From assembly GCA_023091735.1 (NCBI GenBank), contig JALKBU010000187.1, positions 1 through 64,000 of the forward strand: DNA of 64,000 nt, in the 5' to 3' direction. Positions 59,236 through 64,000 of the stretch are shown in pieces; the first letter of the stretch is position 1; each line of letters begins with the position of its first letter. A program made the translations under genes and the position numbers. The DNA is from Trichomonas tenax. Taxonomy: Eukaryota; Parabasalia; Trichomonadida; Trichomonadidae. Below the pieces are notes generated by a model. The model saw only the letters and a list, made by a program, of their open reading frames with translations, ran no database searches and was not told where the DNA came from.

Positions 59236-62200
59236 ATGTCTCGTTTTGATCTTTACGCCCCAGGAAATAAGCCCGTTTCTTTCACACGGTTCGAGAAAGA
59301 GACTATCGAAGCTGCATTCCCTGCCGGTGAGTCTCCAATACACTTTGCGTTTAGAACAGATATACGTGTTAAAAAAGAAACTCATCGAAACGACATCTGT
59401 GCAGTATCGCCCCATTTCATCGCATGCTTCAAGCAGAGAACATATGGCGAGAAGCCAGAAATGTACTACAAACTTCATATCTCGAATATTCAGATGCTTT
59501 GTTATTCTGATGATCCGTTTGTTTTCATTAAAACAGCCGAAGACAAATTAACAGTTACAGGACATCAATGCCTCACATTTGCACAAATTATCTATCGCAA
59601 TTATCAATTAACATTCCCGAATATTACACAAGAAAAACTTTTCGAACTCAGAGCACCTGATATGTCGAAGTTCCCGCTTATTCAACTTCCTGCTTCGCTT
59701 TCGCAGGTGTTTCAATTCGGATACTCAAACTACGCATCTCTCGCTGATGTTCCTTATAGACAGGAAGTTGTCAGGTTCGTTCACAACATGATTATCACAA
59801 AGAACCCAATTCTCGATCTCTCGCAGCTTCCAGCAGATCTCTTCGTCGATTCGCAAAAATCTTCAGCATTTGATCCGATTTTTAATGCATTACATTTAAC
59901 AAAGATCGCGCCTGGTATTTGCTGTGTTGATCAGCCAAGGCCGCGTCTTTTATATTCGCTTGCGGAATCTGTTGAGAAGGGATTGAAATTCAAAATTATT
60001 CATTTCGAAAATTGTGGAATTGTTGATGGTATGCAACAGTTCAAGGAAGCCATCTTCAAGAAAGATGATTTTCCATGTTATTACTGGAATTTGGACAACA
60101 ACAAAATCAAAAGTTGGAATAATTTCTTTGAAATCCTCTCAAAGCAGAAAACACCGCTAAAACACTTGTCTCTTGCCAATTGTGGTATGAATTCGAAAGA
60201 ATTAATCCAATTATTCACAACTCTCAAAGAAAATACCAATTTATGGGATATTCACAACCTATGCATGGCTGGCACAATATTTGATGCGAAGTCTATGGCA
60301 TCAGTTAGAGATTTTATTAAAACTCTCGCTGATAACAATACGATGAAAATAGTTTCATTAAATCTTTCAAACTGTCAAAAGATCAATGAAATTTTCCAGA
60401 TTTTATCAACTTCTCCAACAGAATTGCGTGATTTCAATATCTCTAAATGCACACTCGATAAAAATTCAACAGAAGATATTATCACGATTATCCAGAACAG
60501 CCACACTCTCAAGCGCCTTGACATCAGCTATACATGTGTTACTCCTGAGTTTGTTGCTCGCTTGATTACTGAAATCTCGAAGAATCAAGATCTCAAAGAA
60601 ATTAAGCTCAATCTCAGCGGTCTTGGACTCACAGGCACGAAACTCATTCCTGTTATTACAGCATTCCTCAACAGTGATGAGCAGAAGTGGTATTCGCTTT
60701 TCCTGGATGACAACACAATGAATTCTGAAGATATTAAGAACTTGACATCAGTCTTCCAAGATTTTTCATCACTTGTTGAAATTTCTCTTTCCAATAACTT
60801 CAACGACAAAATGCACGGTGTTGGACAGCTTCTTGGAGAACTCCTTACCATGGGCAGCATCAAGAAGCTCACTTTAAGAGGATCGAATGAGAATGTCCTT
60901 AAACAAGAACTTGTTCCTTTCTTGAGAAAAGCATCAAAGGCCGGCCTTGAGTATTTGGATATCACTGGTCAATGCATTGGCGATAACGACTACAGCTCAA
61001 TTGCACAGTTCGTTAGACAATGTACCACACTTCAATCACTCAAGTTTGATGGTAACAGTGTCACCTCGATCGAATTATTGCTTGACTTAGTTGCAGCAAT
61101 CAACTCCAATAAGAATGTCAGCCTCGCGTACTTCCCTGTCAATGATGCACACGCAATGGTTGTCAAGGCAAAAGGGCCACAAAAGAGCGGATTGTCACAA
61201 CGTTTAGGTGATATTCAGATCAGTTTGATGCAGTATGTTAATGCACACAGATTCACAATGGAACTTCCTAATGTTCTTCCTTTCGAAACAACTCCAGAAA
61301 CTCAGGAGATCATCGATGACATTAGCGGTGAATACGTACAGTGGCTCGGTGGCTTTAGAGATCTCAGAACTCACACAGCTGCATGCAAAGAACTCAACTT
61401 ACCACTTCCATTCCAGAGAATCGGTGATGTTGTTGAAGATGGTGGAGAAATTGGAACTCTTGAAATTGGAGCCCTGGAAGTTTACAAGACTGAATCAATG
61501 CGCTACACGATTCGTGAGGACTTCACTAACTACGAAACACTTGCTTACACGCATGCAAATCCAAACTTCTTGACTATGGTTGAGAATGACAACCTAGAAA
61601 GAGGTGAAGGCCGTGTCAGCTTCGTCGAACGTGCAATCGAACCGGAAGACTCACCTGCCAAAGTTGAAGAAGAGGAAGCTGTCGAGGAAAAGCCAAAGCG
61701 CCAGAAGAAGAAAATCAATTACTACGAAGGTGACAGTGATGATGAAGAGAAACTTCTAAAGTTTGAGAAGAGAAAATACAAAGAAGAAATCGACAGTGAC
61801 GATGAAAAGATTCCTCAGTTCACAAAGAAGAGGGACTACAATGATATAGATGATACTGGAAAGAGGAAGAGACTCTATGGTGCCCTTCCTCAGCCAAAGA
61901 AGGAGAAGAGGCGTTTCGATAATGATAGAAGAAAGCAGAGAAGGCCATTTGACACTGTCAATGATGTTGAAGTTGAAGAACATGTTGAGGAGAAGAAGAG
62001 TTCAAAGAGAAAGCTTGAATTTTCTGATTCAGATGAAGAAAAACCAAAGAAGAATTCCAAGAGCAAGTATCAAGAGTCTGATGAAGAAGAAGAGCCAGTT
62101 AAACCACAGAAGAAGACCTCGAAGAGGAAATTCGATGATTCTGATGATGAAGAAGCTCCTCCAAAGCCAGTAAAGAAACCATCAAAGAGAAGATTCAACG

Positions 62201-62610
62201 ATTCTGACGATGAACCTGTAAAACCACAAACGAAGCCTTCCAAGAGGAGATTTGATGATTCAGATGAGGAAGAAGAACCTAAGAAGCCTGTTAAGAAGAA
62301 ATTTGATGATTCAGATGAAGATATTCCCCAAAAAAAGAAGTCTTCAAATGGAAAGAAGCAGGAAATAATTCCAATAGATATTCCAGAGCATGAATCAATT
62401 ATTGATGACGAGTCTGACTCCGACAAACCTATTAAGAAACCACAAAAGAAATCCTCTTCCTCACAGAAGAAGAGCAAATACAATTGGTCCGATGATGAAG
62501 AAGAATCTGATGATGTTCCAAAACCTAAAAAGAAAGCTAGAAACCAAGAGCTTGATGACACACCAGTTCCTACACAGTTCTTAGCTCACCAAAGACACGG
62601 AAAGAAATAA
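59236..62610 (+). CDS. CARMIL-like leucine-rich-repeat protein with acidic/basic repeat tail
   Basis: A 1124-residue protein. The N-terminal 130 residues resemble the PH-like domain of CARMIL/LRRC16 proteins. A curved LRR array (about 180-640) follows, with units such as LKHLSLANCGMNSKELIQLF, LKRLDISYTCVTPEF and LEYLDITGQCIGDND, matching the RI-like 28-29-residue repeats of CARMIL. After residue 800 the protein becomes highly charged, with repeated units of the type KPSKRRFDDSDDEEEP-KPxKK (at least five). In other organisms CARMIL uncaps actin filaments through a CPI motif, which I do not see here. Trichomonads have a large family of such proteins; the function is unknown. Confidence 0.75.
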   Translation: MSRFDLYAPGNKPVSFTRFEKETIEAAFPAGESPIHFAFRTDIRVKKETHRNDICAVSPHFIACFKQRTYGEKPEMYYKLHISNIQMLCYSDDPFVFIKTAEDKLTVTGHQCLTFAQIIYRNYQLTFPNITQEKLFELRAPDMSKFPLIQLPASLSQVFQFGYSNYASLADVPYRQEVVRFVHNMIITKNPILDLSQLPADLFVDSQKSSAFDPIFNALHLTKIAPGICCVDQPRPRLLYSLAESVEKGLKFKIIHFENCGIVDGMQQFKEAIFKKDDFPCYYWNLDNNKIKSWNNFFEILSKQKTPLKHLSLANCGMNSKELIQLFTTLKENTNLWDIHNLCMAGTIFDAKSMASVRDFIKTLADNNTMKIVSLNLSNCQKINEIFQILSTSPTELRDFNISKCTLDKNSTEDIITIIQNSHTLKRLDISYTCVTPEFVARLITEISKNQDLKEIKLNLSGLGLTGTKLIPVITAFLNSDEQKWYSLFLDDNTMNSEDIKNLTSVFQDFSSLVEISLSNNFNDKMHGVGQLLGELLTMGSIKKLTLRGSNENVLKQELVPFLRKASKAGLEYLDITGQCIGDNDYSSIAQFVRQCTTLQSLKFDGNSVTSIELLLDLVAAINSNKNVSLAYFPVNDAHAMVVKAKGPQKSGLSQRLGDIQISLMQYVNAHRFTMELPNVLPFETTPETQEIIDDISGEYVQWLGGFRDLRTHTAACKELNLPLPFQRIGDVVEDGGEIGTLEIGALEVYKTESMRYTIREDFTNYETLAYTHANPNFLTMVENDNLERGEGRVSFVERAIEPEDSPAKVEEEEAVEEKPKRQKKKINYYEGDSDDEEKLLKFEKRKYKEEIDSDDEKIPQFTKKRDYNDIDDTGKRKRLYGALPQPKKEKRRFDNDRRKQRRPFDTVNDVEVEEHVEEKKSSKRKLEFSDSDEEKPKKNSKSKYQESDEEEEPVKPQKKTSKRKFDDSDDEEAPPKPVKKPSKRRFNDSDDEPVKPQTKPSKRRFDDSDEEEEPKKPVKKKFDDSDEDIPQKKKSSNGKKQEIIPIDIPEHESIIDDESDSDKPIKKPQKKSSSSQKKSKYNWSDDEEESDDVPKPKKKARNQELDDTPVPTQFLAHQRHGKK

Positions 62611-62708
62611 TATTTTTTTGTAAGTAATTTTATTATTCGATGTAAGTAATAATCTCATAAAAGTGGCATTTTCCATTAAAAATTTTTAATTTGCTGTTTT
62701 AAAATAAA

Positions 62709-63426
62709 TTGAAATATCTCCGACATCCTTTAGGGTGCTCAGATGCTATTGTTGTTCCAGCTGCCCAACATGCTGTTGTTAGTGACTCATTTTTTAGAAA
62801 TATTCAATCAAGAGTAATAACTTTTTCTAGAGCTGATGTAAACAATCAATTAATGGTAGAAAGAGTTATATTCCAAAATTTAACTAATGAAGCTATTGAA
62901 AGTCAATCAGGTGAAATTATACAAAGAAATATTCAATCAGATTGATCCAAAAGTAATATTGGTACTGAATATTGTATTGGCAATGCTGGCGCGAGTCAAA
63001 ACTACAAAAATTATTTAATTGACGTCTCAATCAATGATCAAAATTATTTGCCTGCAACAGGCGTTTTATATCTATCTAAGGGCTCCATATATGTTTGCAC
63101 TGTGAATTTGTCGAAATATGCCTTGAGAAGTAAAATTTATACATTTCATTCAAGTTATATCAATGTGTACGGCCTCGTGAATGGCCCTCTTATAATGTGA
63201 TGTTCTACAATATTTAATAGTCAAGGTGTAATATTTGCCAATTCTGTTGTTTTTATTGATGATTGTAATATTTATAATAATTTCGGTAATTCAAAAGTAC
63301 TTTTTCAAAATTATGATTCAAATAGTTGAATTATAGTATCAAACTGTTATTTATATAATCCTTTAGCATATATAGATGCTGGAGCTGTTGAATACATTAA
63401 TAATATTTCTAATATCTTTTAGATTC
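62709..63426 (+). pseudogene. Beta-helix surface-protein relic
   Basis: A single frame broken by in-frame TGA codons (near 62943, 63198 and 63326) spells a strand-rich, Asn/Ser/Ile protein: SDSFFRNIQSRVITFSRA, ERVIFQNLTNEAIES, then a piece with CIGNAGASQNYKN and VSNCYLYNPLAYIDAG. This is the Pmp/beta-helix style seen elsewhere in the window. No start, membrane helix or tail is present. All breaks in this copy are TGA. Confidence 0.55.
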
Positions 63427-63715
63427 AACAAATTATATTTCAAGTAACTATTGTATTATGAATATTCATACTCCACATGATAAGTGTTCATACCTGATAT
63501 ATAGATTATTGTTTTCTTCTTTATATCCAATAGTAATTATATCTGATTGATAACATATGTGTTTTGATTGATATTTTAAAAGCTTGCATGAGGTAGTGTT
63601 GGTGAGTTATATGAATAATAAGAGAATTTTGAATTTGATATTCGATATAAAAAAATATTAATGAACATGAGAATGTAATTAGACATTTTATGAGTTTTGT
63701 AAGTATAGAATAGAA

Positions 63716-64000
63716 TCAACTGAATTCGCGAACCTCACGTGCAAGATTAATTACATTTTCATTCTCATCGAGAAGGTGAATTTGAGAAACAATGTCCTTG
63801 ATGTATGTCCAATTATCGTTGAACCATTTGATGAGAACTCTTCTATCTCTGAAGGAATCACGATCCAATCTTAAGTCAGTTTTATAACATACTACTTGCG
63901 CAATGCTCCTGAGCTCGCCCTGGGTGATACCCGAGCTAAACTGGGCAATCAAATTATTCCATGCTTCACACTTTTCGGGTACGAAACCCTTGAGCCTCTC
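63716..64000 (-). CDS. 3' end of an unrecognised gene, cut by window edge
   Basis: A clean frame enters from the right edge and ends at TGA 63716-63718 (94 residues visible). It is helical with well-placed Trp and Arg (EKCEAWNNLIAQFSSGITQG, then RVLIKWFNDNWTYIKDIV) and GC-balanced codons, so it is real coding DNA. I do not recognise the family. Confidence 0.6.
   Translation of the reverse strand, partial: ERLKGFVPEKCEAWNNLIAQFSSGITQGELRSIAQVVCYKTDLRLDRDSFRDRRVLIKWFNDNWTYIKDIVSQIHLLDENENVINLAREVREFS

Noticed and set aside
1..64000. CRISPR arrays, bacterial operons, Maverick/Polinton genes
   Set aside because: No spaced direct repeats, no Shine-Dalgarno-driven gene strings, and no polymerase B, ATPase or capsid-like genes were seen.

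Overview
The window looks like nuclear DNA of a trichomonad parabasalid, most likely a Trichomonas vaginalis-like species. The evidence is AT-rich spacers between mostly intronless genes, short 5' leaders, and several start codons lying 8 to 40 bases behind a TCA(C/T)(T/A) element, the trichomonad initiator (Inr). Families that trichomonads have expanded also occur: beta-helix Pmp-like surface proteins, ankyrin proteins with a DUF3447-like front half, clan CD C14 peptidases, and a PreA-like iron-sulfur flavoprotein. No tRNA or rRNA gene was found. The species call is inference.

Layout. 0-11 kb: a decayed surface-protein gene, a TRIC-like channel, a CFAP58-type coiled coil, a C14 peptidase, a 751-bp foldback element, and a multi-EF-hand protein. 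11-19.6 kb: a large CHD-like protein whose helicase motifs are gone, a tyrosine-recombinase relic between inverted repeats, a TMEM17/216-like membrane protein, and a Mediator Med11-like subunit. 20-31.5 kb: a PreA-like flavoprotein, gamma-tubulin, a run of pseudogenes (ankyrin, Pmp-like, RSPH9 fragment) broken by a 1-kb transposon-like element, and a 1030-residue coiled coil. 31.6-43.8 kb: an XPD-like protein lacking helicase motifs but keeping its four iron-sulfur cysteines, a cupin pseudogene, SF3B4, intact RSPH9 beside a second Pmp-like relic, a RasGAP, and an importin-beta-like protein. 44.4-49.2 kb: a decayed array of an unrecognised large protein repeat. 50-64 kb: a DHHC-like protein without its zinc cysteines, a compact MLH3-like MutL protein, a broken membrane-protein gene, archease, calnexin, a broken glycine-rich protein, a CARMIL-like LRR protein, another surface-protein relic, and the 3' end of an unknown gene.

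The genes are independent transcription units on both strands. Two themes stand out. Flagellar, basal-body and microtubule genes recur: CFAP58, RSPH9 (with a duplicated fragment), gamma-tubulin, and perhaps the TMEM17-like protein. Several conserved enzyme families appear with key catalytic residues missing (XPD-like, CHD-like, DHHC-like, MLH3-like, PreA-like). A motif TGACA(C/T)GTAA occurs five times, always between genes, and may be an undescribed upstream element.
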